Positions 11,830 through 23,148 of a stretch of DNA of 64,000 nucleotides are shown one piece after another; within the stretch, counting starts at the first letter, position 1, and each line of letters begins with the position of its first letter. Source of the DNA: Siphonodentalium dalli (taxonomy: Eukaryota > Mollusca > Scaphopoda > Gadilida > Siphonodentaliidae). The stretch covers positions 247,195,474 to 247,259,473 of the forward strand of contig CP136065.1 in the NCBI GenBank assembly GCA_032622095.1, written 5' to 3'. The translations under genes were made by a program, and so were the position numbers. The notes under the pieces were generated by a model that did no database searches, was not told the origin of the DNA, and was given only the letters and a program-made list of their open reading frames with translations.

Positions 11830-12090
11830 TTAACCCTTACATGACTGGAGCGCCCTGAAATTTTGCGAAAACCCTGTTCCAATGCACTCTCTTATATATG
11901 CGAGTCTCCCATAGGGAGCCTCACATATATAAGAGAATACATTGGCCTAACAATATTTACCTTATCCTTGTAAGCCAGTGCATTCTCTTATATATACGAG
12001 GCTCCCTGTAGGAGACTCGCATATATAAGAAAATGCACTGGCATAGGATCTTTATTGCTGCATCAGTGCACCTCCTGTCATGAATGTCAT
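11830..12090. mobile_element. TTAA-class MITE, right end decayed
   Basis: TTAA at 11830-11833 is followed by 'cccttacatgactggagc' and two inverted hairpin cores. The right end ('cctcctgtcatgaatgtcatgaaag') has a short duplication and no TTAA. Confidence 0.82.
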
Positions 12091-12238
12091 GAAAGTAAAT
12101 ACACTTTAAATATCCTGTTGGTACATATGCATCTGGTATATGAGAAAGAAGTCACTTCTCCCTGTGACAAAATATGAAGAAGAGGCCGATTTTAGGGAGA
12201 AGATATCGCCCTCTTGACTGCACAGAGTCAACTGTATA

Positions 12239-12664
12239 GTTACAGCCAAGACTGAGTTTAGTGTGCCTGTCATTTGCAGAATTAGGTCCCCAGAGGGTGA
12301 ATTTAGTGACGCTATCCCACATTGCGGGCTAGTATCACCAAATTTACCCTCTTGGGACCTAATTCTGCATGGCCTCATCTGCTATGGGAGACATAGACTC
12401 AGATTGAGGTTCCCAAATGGTGAATATTGTGATGTACACCCATTGGTAACCTTGATTATGCAATGTGTTGTCTGCCAATTATAGAAAAACTAAACTAAAA
12501 AAGAAATAGAATCTATGTGAGAAGATGAGGCCTAAGCAGAATGAGGTCCTCAGAGGGTGAATTTAGTGATGCTAGCCCACTATACAGTACAGTGTCACTA
12601 CAATACCCTCTGGGGACCTCATTCTGCAAATGACAGGCACACTAAACTCAGGCTTGGTTGCAGC
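12239..12664. mobile_element. hAT-like MITE, 410 bp, 8-bp duplication
   Basis: The element spans 12247-12656, from 'caagactgagtttagtgtgc' to 'gcacactaaactcaggcttg'. Flanks are 'gttacagc' (12239-12246) and 'gttgcagc' (12657-12664), an 8-bp duplication with one mismatch. Each end holds a hairpin built on 'gcagaatgaggtcc' and 'gagggtgaatttagtgatgct'. The centre includes 'cagattgaggttcccaaatg'. An 8-bp duplication fits hAT transposons; no transposase is encoded. Confidence 0.9.
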
Positions 12665-12879
12665 ATGTTCAATGTGGTTAAAAGTTGGTCCACTGGAATA
12701 ATCACAGCTCATGCAGTGATGTTGCAACAGCATATTTGGAATAATGACCATTATTAGGGGGAGGGGGGCTTTTATCTTTCAAATCCAGTATACATATATG
12801 CCACACTGCATCTTTCAATTACACTGCAAACAAATATTTTTCTATTTTATTGCTATGTTAATTTTTAGTAAGTGAACTC
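12665..12879. other. No recognised feature
   Basis: AT-rich sequence between a MITE and a degenerate tandem repeat. Confidence 0.45.
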
Positions 12880-13450
12880 AGACGTACCTATTTAAGATGA
12901 TCGGACTGGCTTTACTTGTGACAATAAATCACCTTTCAATGTTATCGCTGTACAGGGATATATTCTACTATGTATTAAAGTGGCCTATAGGTTAATATTA
13001 TGCATGCTTTTATTATTGCAATAAATCACTTCTGAGATCATATAACCTGAATATTGTTGAGCGTCCGATGTTGCTGGGTGGATATTTAATAGCTATATTA
13101 GAATCAATATTGGGAACTTTGAAGACCATTGAACATGCTTTTCTTATGACAAATTCAATAAATAACTTTTTTAAATTCTATAAACTGAATATTTTGTTGA
13201 GTGTTTTATGCTTCTGGGTGGATTTTTTATAAACATTTTCGTATCTCTATGTGGAGCCGTAAAGACGCTTTAACAGGCTTCTCTTATGATAATAAATCAC
13301 TTTTGGAAAAAAACTTCCTTCAAGCTGAATTTTGTAGAGTTTTTTATGTTGCTGGGTGGATTTTTCTCATAGGATTTGTTCAGATCTCTATAAGGAGCCT
13401 CCGAGACGATTGAACAGGCTTCTCGTATGACAATAAATCACTTTTGAAAT
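12880..13450. repeat. Degenerate ~165-bp tandem repeat, 3-4 copies
   Basis: The units share 'aataaatcacttttga', 'ctgaattttgtagagtttt', 'atgttgctgggtggat' and 'gacgattgaacaggcttctc', but have diverged strongly. Small ORFs here are incidental. Confidence 0.8.
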
Positions 13451-13968
13451 AAAGTTTCTAAATATTTACTTTGCACAAAGGTTATCTAGGTGTTCCTTGT
13501 ATAATAAAGCAGGTAGCTATCATCGACATAAATCAATCACATGATAACACAGTAGCTGTGACGCTCACGCAAAATAACTTCTAATGACTCTTATGAGGCA
13601 CAACTTTCTTTCGTTAATTCAGGTAGGTTGCGTAAAAGCTCTTTCAACCATTATGACACCTATACAATCGTGTACAAAGAATAAATTCATTTTAATATTT
13701 TGAGAAATAACTTCAATGAATTAATCTTTATGGACACTCCCCTGCACATGTTTACTGTAGGATTTTAAGTGCCTTTGATATCTGTAGGTGTATTGAGTCA
13801 TTTGCTCCGAACTTAGTCTGAACATGGGTCCACATAGAATGAAGGTAGGTACGAGATATCGTTATTTCTCTTGAAGATAGTCTATCTGTATTGAGCTATT
13901 CAATCGGTATGCAGAAAAAGAAGGTATGAACTCAATATTTTGTTTTGAACTATTAAGTAGTACATGGA
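13451..13968. other. No gene; leads into satellite DNA
   Basis: No supported gene. From about 13840 the text 'gatatcgttatttctcttga' and 'actattaagtagtacatgg' is the ancestral unit from which the arrays at 13969-14497 and 14752-17290 appear to derive. Confidence 0.5.
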
Positions 13969-14497
13969 TAATGACGGTAGGTATAGGATATAATGACGGT
14001 AGGTATAGGATATAATGACGGTAGGTATAGGATATAATGACGGTAGGTATAGGATATAATGACGGTAGGTATAGGATATAATGACGGTAGGTATAGGATA
14101 TAATGACGGTAGGTATAGGATATAATGACGGTAGGTATAGGATATAATGACGGTAGGTATAGGATATAATGACGGTAGGTATAGGATATAATGACGGTAG
14201 GTATAGGATATAATGACGGTAGGTATAGGATATAATGACGGTAGGTATAGGATATAATGACGGTAGGTATAGGATATAATGACGGTAGGTATAGGATATA
14301 ATGACGGTAGGTATAGAATATAATGACGGTAGGTAATGACGGTAGGTATAGGATATAATGACGGTAGGTATAGGATATAATGACGGTAGGTATAGGATAT
14401 AATGACGGTAGGTATAGGATATAATGACGGTAGGTAATGACGGTAGGTATAGGATATAATGACGGTAGGTATAGGATATAATGACGGTAGGTATAGG
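13969..14497. repeat. 22-bp minisatellite, about 24 copies
   Basis: The unit is 'taatgacggtaggtataggata' in shifted register. Nearly all copies are identical. Two are shortened ('ggtaatgacggtaggt' near 14330 and 14430), and one has 'tatagaata'. The minus-strand ORFs of 206 and 250 codons ('YTYRHYILYLPSL' repeats) are array artefacts. Confidence 0.97.
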
Positions 14498-14759
14498 CAA
14501 GCCTTGAAATAGGGTGTCTGTCATTTGCAGAATGAGGTCCCCAGAGGGTGAATTTAGTGATGCTACCCCGCATATCGGGTTAGCATCACCAAATTCACCC
14601 TCTTGGGACCTCATTCTGCTTACACCTCAGCAGAATGAGGTCCCCAGAGGGTGAATTTGGTGATGCTAGCCCGCTATGCGGGGTAGCATCACTAAATTCA
14701 CCCTCTGGGGACCTCATTCTGCAAATGACAGACACCCTATTTCAAGGCTTGGGTATAGG
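14490..14759. mobile_element. hAT-like MITE inserted into the 22-bp array
   Basis: The element (14498-14751, 254 bp) begins 'caagccttgaaatagggtgt' and ends with its complement. An exact 8-bp duplication 'ggtatagg' flanks it at 14490-14497 and 14752-14759, taken from the minisatellite unit. It consists of two hairpins back to back, each based on 'gcagaatgaggtccccagag'. Near-identical to 54547-54805. Confidence 0.95.
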
Positions 14760-15283
14760 ATATCATTATTTCCCTTGAAGATGGTCTAGCTGTCTGTTTT
14801 AAACTATTAAGTAGTACACGGAAAAAGACGGTAGGTATAGAATATCATTATTTCTCGTAGAAGATCGTCTATCTGTTTTGAACTATTAAGTAGTACAGTA
14901 ATGCCCTAAATAATCGACTCCTTAACCACAGCAGAATTATTGGTAATTTTTCAGGATTTAGTCGGAAATATGGCTTTTGTTGCCATTCATCGGAAAGCTC
15001 TCACTGAGAGCTTTTCGATGAATGGCAACAAGCCATATTTTCGACTAAATCCTGAAACATTACCCATAATTCTGCTGTGGTTAAGGAGTCAATATTTAGG
15101 GCATTACTGTACATGGAAAATGACGGTAGGTATAGGATATCGTTATTTCTCTTGAACATGGTCTATACTTTTTGAGCTATTGAATATTATATGGAAAAAT
15201 GTTTGTATGTACAAGATAACATTGCGTCTGTTAAAGATTGTCTATCTTTTTTGAGCTATTGAGTATACATATTTTTTTATCTA
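14760..15283. repeat. Ancestral ~100-bp satellite units
   Basis: Loose units carry 'gacggtaggtatagaatatcattatttctc', 'gaagatggtctatctgttttg' and 'actattaagtagtacatgg'. They link the 22-bp array on the left with the 58-bp array on the right. A mariner-type MITE interrupts them. Confidence 0.75.
14894..15111. mobile_element. TA-flanked palindromic MITE (mariner-type), 214 bp
   Basis: The element (14896-15109) starts 'cagtaatgccctaaataatcg' and is almost a complete inverted repeat around 'ggaaagctctcactgagagc'. TA dinucleotides at 14894-14895 and 15110-15111 fit Tc1/mariner target duplication. Other copies: 22105, 35390, 38165, 50982. Confidence 0.92.
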
Positions 15284-17290
15284 TTGAGTATGTACTACAT
15301 GGAAAGGACTTCTAGCTGGTCTATTTGTTTTGATCTATTGAGTATAGATGTACAACATGGAAAGGACTTCACGAGATCTATTTGTTTTGATCTATTGAGT
15401 ATAGATGTACAACATGGAAAGGACTTCACGAGATCTATTTGTTTTGATCTATTGAGTATACATGTACTACATGGAAAGGACTTCATGATGATCTATTTGT
15501 TTTGAACTATTGAGTATACATGTACTACATGGAAAGGACTTCATGATGGTATATTTGTTTTGATCTATTGAGTATACATGTTCTACAGGGAAAAGGACTT
15601 CACGAGATCTATTTGTTTTGATCTATTGAGTATACATGTACTACATGGAAAAGACTTCACGAGATCTATTTGTTTTGAACTATTGAGTATACATGTACTA
15701 CATGGAAAGGACTTCACAAGATCTATTTGTTTTGAACTATTGAGTATACATGTACTACATGGAAAGGACTTCATGATGGTATATTTGTTTTGATCTATTG
15801 AGTATACATGTACTACATGGAAAAGGACTTCACGAGATCTATTTGTTTTGAACTATTGAGTATACATGTACTACATGGAAAGGACTTCATGATGGTATAT
15901 TTGTTTTGATCTATTGAGTATACATGTACTACATGGAAAAGGACTTCATGATGGTCTATTTGTTTTGATCTATTGAGTATACATGTACTACATGGAAAGG
16001 ACTTCATGATGATCTATTTGTTTTGATCTATTGAGTATACATGTACTACAGGGAAAAGGACTTCACGAGATCTATTTGTTTTGAACTATTGAGTATACAT
16101 GTACTACATGGAAAGGACTTCATGATGGTATATTTGTTTTGATCTATTGAGTATACATGTTCTACAGGGAAAAGGACTTCACGAGATCTATTTGTTTTGA
16201 TCTATTGAGTATACATGTACTACATGGAAAGGACTTCACGAGATCTATTTGTTTTGAACTATTGAGTATACATGTACTACATGGAAAGGACTTCATGATG
16301 GTATATTTGTTTTGATCTATTGAGTATACATGTTCTACAGGGAAAAGGACTTCACGAGATCTATTTGTTTTGATCTATTGAGTATACATGTACTACATGG
16401 AAAGGACTTCATGATGGTATATTTGTTTTGATCTATTGAGTATACATGTACTACATGGAAAGGACTTCATGATGGTATATTTGTTTTGATCTATTGAGTA
16501 TATATGTACTACATGGAAAGGACTTCATGATGGTATATTTGTTTTGATCTATTGAGTATATATGTACTACATGGAAAGGACTTCATGATGGTATATTTGT
16601 TTTGATCTATTGAGTATACATGTTCTACAGGGAAAAGGACTTCACGAGATCTATTTGTTTTGAACTATTGAGTATACATGTACTACATGGAAAGGACTTC
16701 ATGATGATCTATTTGTTTTGATCTATTGAGTATACATGTACTACATGGAAAGGACTTCATGATGGTATATTTGTTTTGATCTATTGAGTATACATGTACT
16801 ACATGGAAAGGACTTCATGATGGTATATTTGTTTTGATCTATTGAGTATACATGTTCTACAGGGAAAAGGACTTCACGAGATCTATTTGTTTTGAACTAT
16901 TGAGTATACATGTACTACATGGAAAGGACTTCATGATGATCTATTTGTTTTGATCTATTGAGTATACATGTACTACATGGAAAGGACTTCATGATGGTAT
17001 ATTTGTTTTGATCTATTGAGTATACATGTACTACATGGAAAAGGACTTCATGATGGTATATTTGTTTTGATCTATTGAGTATACATGTACTACATGGAAA
17101 GGACTTCATGATGGTATATTTGTTTTGATCTATTGAGTATACATGTACTACATGGAAAAGGACTTCATGAAGGTCTATTTGTTTTGATCTATTGAGTATA
17201 CATTTTCTACATGGAAAAGGACTTCACGAGACCTATTTGTTTTGAACTATTGAATATACATGTACTACATGGAAAGGACTTCAAGATGGT
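15284..17290. repeat. 58-bp satellite, about 35 units with higher-order structure
   Basis: Units carry 'catgtactacatggaaagga', 'cttcatgatggtatatttg' and 'ttttgatctattgagtata'. Variants are 'cttcacgagatct' for 'cttcatgatggtat', 'ttctacagggaaaagg' for 'tactacatggaaagg', and 'gaactatt' for 'gatctatt'. A four-unit block of 232 bp beginning at 'ttctacaggg' (16623) repeats at 16855 with the same variant order, which shows higher-order duplication. All ORFs here are repeat artefacts. Confidence 0.96.
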
Positions 17291-17814
17291 CTATTTGAAC
17301 TATTTAATGGGTACACTGTGATCAAAGGAAGGTCGATACATGTTTTTTCTTCAAATTGATCAACTATTAGGAGCGAGGGGTGATCAATTTCAAATTTAGA
17401 TTACAAACATTGTAACAATATTAAAGTTACAGAAATATTTGAGCAATTTCAAGTTTGAGAAATATCAGAGAAAGGTTTGAGGTAATGAAAGTTAACGACT
17501 ACTATAGCTCATTGAGGTGATTCAGGTGAATCCATATAATATCAAATCATAGTGTTATTCTTCATGCAAAATTAATGTTAAGAAGAAAAAAAACTCATGT
17601 ACAGATAGATATATATGGCTAGAGGGAAGGGCAGATGGACGAATGACCATGGAGGGGAGGGGGCATAAAGACTATTATATCAAGTTCCCACAGAATAGGA
17701 AAATGTTGAGTTATTTCTGTATCAAATTTTCAATCCATTGTAAACTATGGTCCATTTAAATTCATTCCAATGAGATCATCCATGGAAGCCATCATTTATT
17801 AACACAACTGTACT
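17291..17814. other. No recognised feature
   Basis: AT-rich tract without a supported gene. Confidence 0.5.
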
Positions 17815-18075
17815 GTATAAGGTCTTTTAGTGCTAGTGCTACCTGTGAGAGAAATAACTTATTAGCACACCTGTATTCTCTATAAGGTCTTTCAGTGCTG
17901 CCTATATTGTGTGATTTATCACATATATACACACACCTTTATACTATAAGGTCTTCCAGTGCTACCTTTATCAGCAATTAGTTATTAGCACATCTGTATT
18001 ATATGAGGTCTTCCAGTGCTACCTATATTGTGAGAAATATCACATATAAACACACCTGTATTCAGAGCACCTGGT
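17815..18075. repeat. Degenerate ~63-bp tandem repeat, 4 copies
   Basis: Four copies share 'ataaggtcttccagtgctac', 'tattgtgagaaatatcacat' and 'cacacctgtatt', with alternate copies more alike. Confidence 0.8.
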
Positions 18076-18487
18076 CGCTATGTTATTAACTGACGACTTT
18101 TGTTTGACTACTGGGAGTTGTCGTAAAATCGACATCACATGATCGCTTCTGCTGATCAAACAGCTTTCTTACGTCATTTGTTACCTGTCTTGTATGTTAA
18201 TTAAACACTAATGAATGTCACCTGTACCGCAGCCTGTAAATTAGTTTCCTGTGTGTCAATGACAGACGTACCAACGAGATGTCTTGTCACCTTGTATTTG
18301 GTTGGAGTCTTCACAAGTAACAATGACAGACGTACCAACGGGATCTCAATAATCTCATGATACGTTCTATTTGGTTTCGGGTTTCACGAGTCGGTGATGA
18401 ATTCCATCCTTTGACAGCTTCGTAATTAGCCTCTAATTATGTTTCCAAGGTCATACAAGGAACACTGATAGTAAAACTTTCTTATGT

Positions 18488-18570
18488 CATCCTTGTACGT
18501 CAAGATAGGAAGATATTTGTACGTCAAGATAGGAAGATATTTGTATGTCAAGATAGGAAGATATTTGAAT
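18488..18570. repeat. 25-bp tandem repeat, 3 copies
   Basis: Three adjacent copies of 'gtacgtcaagataggaagat' with 'atttg' joins. Confidence 0.93.
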
Positions 18571-18814
18571 CCAAGATATGCAACTTTCTCAAATTCTTTC
18601 TTTATTCATTTCATGAAAATTTTGAACATTTTGCCTTATTCAAACTTCTTATAAGTGTTTTTTTTAGGATAGTGTAATATTAAAGCCTCCCTATAACACT
18701 GGATAATTTCAATCAATTTTTCAACATTTTGGTGAAAAGTTTATAGCTGGTGTGAGGTGATAATCATCTCAACTGAGATAGTTTATAAATAAACTTATAT
18801 GATATAAAAAACTG

Positions 18815-19085
18815 AAATACTAGATTCACTTAAAATCAACTTACATTACCTAAATTCAACTGCGCTACCTGAGTTGAACTTAATCAACTAAAATTAACTA
18901 AAATCACTTAAAATCAACTGAAAATACCTAATTTAAATCGAAATCACCTAATGTTAACTGAAATCAAATGATATAATCTAAAATTAACTTTAATAACTTA
19001 AAATCTAATTAAAATACCTTAATTCAATAAAATCCCATAACATTAACTGAAATCAACTGAAATAATCTAAAATTAACTTAACCCT
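18815..19085. repeat. Degenerate low-complexity repeat
   Basis: About twelve loosely repeated phrases of the type 'aaatcaactgaaataatctaa'. A short further piece of the same text occurs at 20320-20372, just before the BTBD17-like exon, so one array may have been split by later insertions. Confidence 0.7.
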
Positions 19086-19581
19086 GGATTATATATGTAA
19101 AATGCCCCATTTCCCATGGTTGTATGATAAAATGGCAATGTTTCATATGATATCTAGACCACTTTACAATATAGAATCAAACACATATAAGACTAGGTTA
19201 TTATTAGGTTATACTGAATTAGAAAACACTTAAGATTTATCGTATTAACGAGTCTATGTACAGTGGTTGAGCTTGCTATGTCATGCCCACCAACAGTTAT
19301 ACCCAGGTTTCCCTATGCAAAGGAACATTATATTTATTGACACCATATGTTTTCAGCAATTACGTCAGATGTTTCAGACAGCATCAGCTTTTTATTTTAA
19401 AAATAGGACTCTGTATATATAAATGAGGACATTCAGTCGTTATCCCGATAAAAGTTATCACCAGGTTTCCTATCCTAAGCAACAGTAGATTTATTGACAG
19501 TAAATTTATTATTAATTTATTTAGTGGCAATTATGTCAAATGTTTCATATGGCATCAGCTGGTAAGTTTGTCAAATTTTAA

Positions 19582-20069
19582 TTAAAGGTACTCAATCCGT
19601 AAAGAGGGTCCCCATCTCAACAGATTCCAACAACAACAATCCGATCAGAGGGTCCTATATTACTATTTCTTTGGCTTTGGGGGTAAAAAATATTTGATTC
19701 GAGTCGAGGAACCCATCAAACAAAGCTCAGAGTTATTAGATATTGATTTTTGAAAATTTGTTAATTGCTCGAGATGAGTACTAATAACTGCCGTCAATTT
19801 GGTAACCTGCTCGAGATTTTACGCCAAAACTCTATTCAAACAGACAAGGATGGATAACTCTATAATCAAGTGGTAATAATAACGAAATTTTGACTGTCTT
19901 CTGGGCCAGAAAGAATTCCCGATAATGAAAAATAATAGATTTCTAAAATCGATATCTAACAAATCTGAGCTTTGATTGGTGACTTCCTCGACTCGAATCA
20001 AATATATTTGACCCCCGAAGCCATTGAAATAGTAATTGAGAGGAGTTTTATCGGATTGAGTACCTTTAA
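19582..20069. mobile_element. TTAA-flanked element, 'AGGTACTCAATCCG' termini, 480 bp
   Basis: The element (19586-20065) begins 'aggtactcaatccg' and ends 'cggattgagtacct', with TTAA on both sides (19582-19585, 20066-20069). The subterminal regions are inverted relatives ('tactatttctttggctt' against 'aagccattgaaatagtaat'). Decayed relatives occur at 6985-7432 and 46985-47130. It lies about 330 bp upstream of the BTBD17-like exon. Confidence 0.87.
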
Positions 20070-20221
20070 AACAAGTGCTAGATATCTTATATAAATGAGA
20101 TATACATGTATTAAATAGATGTCCTTGCTATGTCATGCTCGCCAACAGTTATCAGAAGGTTTCCTTATGCAACCCTGAAATCTATATTTAACAAGCCACA
20201 TTCCCTTTTTTACATGACGTA

Positions 20222-20310
20222 TGTTGGCTGGTCAGTTTTCTGGCCAGCTGGGTTATAGCCATTTATGCGTTGGCCAGAAAACCGGCCAATTTTCCTGCCA
20301 ACCGGGTTCA
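20222..20310. repeat. Short imperfect repeats of 'ttttctggccag'
   Basis: 'ggtcagttttctggccagctggg' and 'gttggccagaaaaccggccaat' form nearby inverted copies. The function is unknown. Confidence 0.5.
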
Positions 20311-20378
20311 AAGGTTTTAATTCACTTAAAACCAAATGAAAATACCTAAATCCAACTGAAATAATCTAAAATCGTTGT

Positions 20379-20396
20379 TTTTTGTATTTGCAGGTA
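20379..20396 (+). promoter_or_regulatory. Splice acceptor before the BTBD17-like start
   Basis: A T-rich tract followed by 'tttgcag' ends at 20393, and 'gta' precedes ATG at 20397. The start would be in the second or a later exon, with the 5' UTR split by an intron. Confidence 0.75.
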
Positions 20397-21680
20397 ATGG
20401 ATGACCAGAAACAGGAGGAACAACAAGTAAGCTCCCCGGTCAGCGCAACATCCTCCGACGGCAACCACATCCTCCGTGACGAAGTCGACTTCATTAGCAA
20501 CGTCTCACAGTTCTTCAACCAAGAATCACTCAGTGACATCCTGCTCAAAGTCGAAGACAGCAAATATTTCGGACACAAGTTCGTTCTCGCCAAATCTAGT
20601 GATGTGTTCCGGACTATGTTATATGATAGCCGATTTGAGAAAAGTGAAAACTCCGGTGTTCTTGATTTGAACGAGTCTGCTGAGTGTCAGGCCGTTTTTG
20701 ATAAATTTTTACGTTTCTTGTACACGGCAGAAATATCCATCAACACGGATACCGCTGTGGGAATTCTGTGTCTCGCTGACAAATACAATGTAATCTCACT
20801 AAAGTCACTGTGTACGCGGTACATGGTGGAACACACGAAATCTCCAAAAGTTCACAATGCCTTGACATGGTATTCATGGGCCAAAATTCTCCACTTAGCA
20901 GACCTCATCGAGCAGTGCGCTAAAACAATAGCATGGAATGCCGAGGAGATACTACATTCGTCAGCGTGGATGTCGATGGAAGTCGACTTTGTCGATGATA
21001 TTCTGAACAATTCCAATCTCGTGATGAATAATGAATATCAGCTGTACTGCTCGGTGGTTGATTGGTTAAAACAGGAAAGTCATGTCGACCACTTAGCGAA
21101 ACACGCCAAGAGGCTCCTCCCACTTATACGATTCCCGCAGCTGATGGTGACGCAGCTTTATGAAATCGAATGCAGTGATTTCGCACAAAGGTTGGAAACG
21201 TCCGAAATAATCCATGATTTAATAGGAAAGGCTTATCGATTTCGCTCTCTTTGTCCATCGCAATCAACTGTCAACATTCATTTCAACGAAAAGTTTTACT
21301 TGCCTAGAAATTACACACATCTTGTTGTTGACACAGTTCGTATGCAGAATACTATGAGGTTCGGGATTCAAGTTGACGTTCGGACTTACGTTGGCCCTGT
21401 TCCTTCCGTTACGAAGGAGGGCGACTGGAAGATTACTTACAGGAAAAATATGGAACAATGGGCGTTACAAATATACTGCCATGAATCTGCAATGGTGAGC
21501 GGTGAGGCACAGATTGAAGCGACTGTCGTTATTTATAACGAGAATGAGAAAGCGATTCAGGTTGAGCAGACGGACACGTTTATATGTACTCGCGGGAACC
21601 ATCTACCACTTACAGTGAACGTCGCATACCCGGAGGACTCAAAAACTATGGCTGTTATTATAAAGCCCATTCCAGAATAG
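20397..21680 (+). CDS. BTBD17-like BTB/BACK-domain protein (427 aa)
   Basis: A single coding exon runs from ATG (20397) to TAG. A splice acceptor 'tttgtatttgcag' ends at 20393, so one or more 5' non-coding exons lie upstream; I cannot place them. Residues about 42-145 are a BTB/POZ fold ('SDILLKVEDSKYFGHKFVLA', then 'FDKFLRFLYT' and 'LADKYNV'). Residues about 155-260 are a BACK region ('WYSWAKILHLADLIEQCAKT', 'LYCSVVDWLKQE', 'LLPLIRFPQLM'). The C-terminal part, about 295-427, has 'FYLPRNYT' (300-307) and ends 'MAVIIKPIPE'. This layout, the FDKF-x-RFLY and LPRNY motifs and the ending match vertebrate BTBD17 (about 480 residues) rather than BTB-Kelch proteins; no Kelch repeats follow. No N-terminal signal peptide is visible, unlike what is predicted for vertebrate BTBD17. 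BTB domains usually mediate dimerisation and some bind CUL3; the partner here is unknown. The exon is richer in G+C than its surroundings. Confidence 0.93.
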   Translation: MDDQKQEEQQVSSPVSATSSDGNHILRDEVDFISNVSQFFNQESLSDILLKVEDSKYFGHKFVLAKSSDVFRTMLYDSRFEKSENSGVLDLNESAECQAVFDKFLRFLYTAEISINTDTAVGILCLADKYNVISLKSLCTRYMVEHTKSPKVHNALTWYSWAKILHLADLIEQCAKTIAWNAEEILHSSAWMSMEVDFVDDILNNSNLVMNNEYQLYCSVVDWLKQESHVDHLAKHAKRLLPLIRFPQLMVTQLYEIECSDFAQRLETSEIIHDLIGKAYRFRSLCPSQSTVNIHFNEKFYLPRNYTHLVVDTVRMQNTMRFGIQVDVRTYVGPVPSVTKEGDWKITYRKNMEQWALQIYCHESAMVSGEAQIEATVVIYNENEKAIQVEQTDTFICTRGNHLPLTVNVAYPEDSKTMAVIIKPIPE

Positions 21681-22100
21681 AGCAATAGTACACAATGAAC
21701 TATACCATAGGTGCAGGGCGCCAAAATTTGCAATCCCAGATGGAACTTACAATATGATCAGTTTTCTTCACAGATAGTTACGAGAAAATAATTTGCATGT
21801 ATTTGTTAGAAAACCTTCTTTTTTAATACAATTTTGGCCCAATATTTAAATAGAAAACTTCTAAACAAAATGTGGCCATTTTCTTTTTGAAAATTTCAAT
21901 TACTCACCCAGTTTAATGAACAAATGATTTCATTGAATCACATTTCAGTAGGCTTATTGAAAATTTAAGTTTTTATTTTGGGTTTCTAATGTTATATAGT
22001 CTATTTAGAAAGCACGATTTTAGGGTTTATGGTTAACTATACTCTAATTTCATAAGTTCCTATTTCTGTTGAAGACTTTAATAACAGAAAATAGTCTTAC
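21681..22100 (+). other. Presumed 3' UTR and downstream DNA of the BTBD17-like gene
   Basis: AT-rich sequence. I saw no canonical AATAAA in the first ~400 bases, so the poly(A) site is not fixed. Confidence 0.4.
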
Positions 22101-22102
22101 AA

Positions 22103-22290
22103 TACAGTAATGCTCTAAATAATCGACTCCTTAACCACAGTCGAATTATGGGTAACTTTTCAGGATTTAGTCAGAAATATGGCTTGTTGCATTCGATGAA
22201 TGGCAACAAGCCATATTTCTGACTAAATCCTGAAAAGTTACCCATAATTCGGCTGTGGTTAAGGAGTCGATTATTTAGAGCATTACTGTA
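22103..22290. mobile_element. TA-flanked palindromic MITE (mariner-type), 184 bp
   Basis: The element (22105-22288) starts 'cagtaatgctctaaataatcg' and ends with its complement, between TA sites. It is shorter at the centre than the copy at 14896 and lacks the 'ggaaagctctc' loop. Confidence 0.93.
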
Positions 22291-22545
22291 GTTTCATAGT
22301 ACCTTTGTTTGAACTTAAATCCACTATCATGGCACTTTAATTTTAATACTTAGGGCCAATCTGGTCAGCGCTGATATTTAGAGCTAAAGGCATTAAGAAC
22401 ATGAATTATATATTTGAAAATTGATCATGTGTTTCATCTTGGATTCACAGCTTCAGTGCTAATACCCCACACACTGCCTCACGCACAGACATATTAAACT
22501 AGCTGCACCCATTTGTTGAACAATAGACAGACTTCAGTCAGGCTT

Positions 22546-22945
22546 TTAACCCTTTACCCAACAAACCGGCCAAAACCGGCCAAATAAAGCTTCAACAGCC
22601 TAAAATATCTTCGGTCTGTCTCAATAGAACCATACAAATATGGATATCATTGGAACCGGCTCCTTGACCACATTGTGATAGTTACAGTTATGCCCTGTGC
22701 CAATGCATTCTCTTATATATGCGAGTCGACCATAGGTCGCCTCGCATATATAAGAGAATGCATTGGCCTAAAAAAAATCTTTTTTTAACACTTTTTACCA
22801 TTTTTTCTTACATTCTTTAACAATTTTTTAATTTTTAATGTGTTAAGCCAATGCATTCTCTTATATATGCGAGGCGACCTATGGTCGACTCGCATATATA
22901 AGAGAATGCATTGGCACAGGGCCGTTCTGTTGGGTAAAGAGTTAA
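22546..22945. mobile_element. TTAA-class MITE, 'CCCTTTACCCAACA' subfamily, 392 bp
   Basis: TTAA at 22546-22549 and 22942-22945 flank a nearly intact copy with two perfect hairpin cores. Left flank text 'cggccaaaaccggccaaat' and 'catacaaatatggatatcat' is shared with the copies at 52076, 53313 and 61000. Confidence 0.95.
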
Positions 22946-23148
22946 ATCATTTTCACCTAATTTGAACACAGGCATATATTATTGATGTTGTACCCATTCC
23001 ATTAACTCTCTGGAAGAAAGTTACATAGCTGGATGATTTTTGCATATAATGCTCAATAGCTATAATTTTTCAACTTGAGGGTTTTATTTTTGTAAATTTC
23101 CAAGAACTGCTGCCAAAACAACAATCATTACCATAAGCATATTGTGTA

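Noticed and set aside
13862-14614. 250-residue 'PTVIISYTYRHYILYLPSL' protein
   Set aside because: A 22-bp array read in rotating frames, running into a MITE.
15284-17290. CRISPR-like array
   Set aside because: Units are contiguous 58-bp repeats with no unique spacers, in animal DNA.
20366-21458. Other ORFs across the BTBD17-like exon
   Set aside because: Out-of-frame or antisense shadows of the 427-residue frame.
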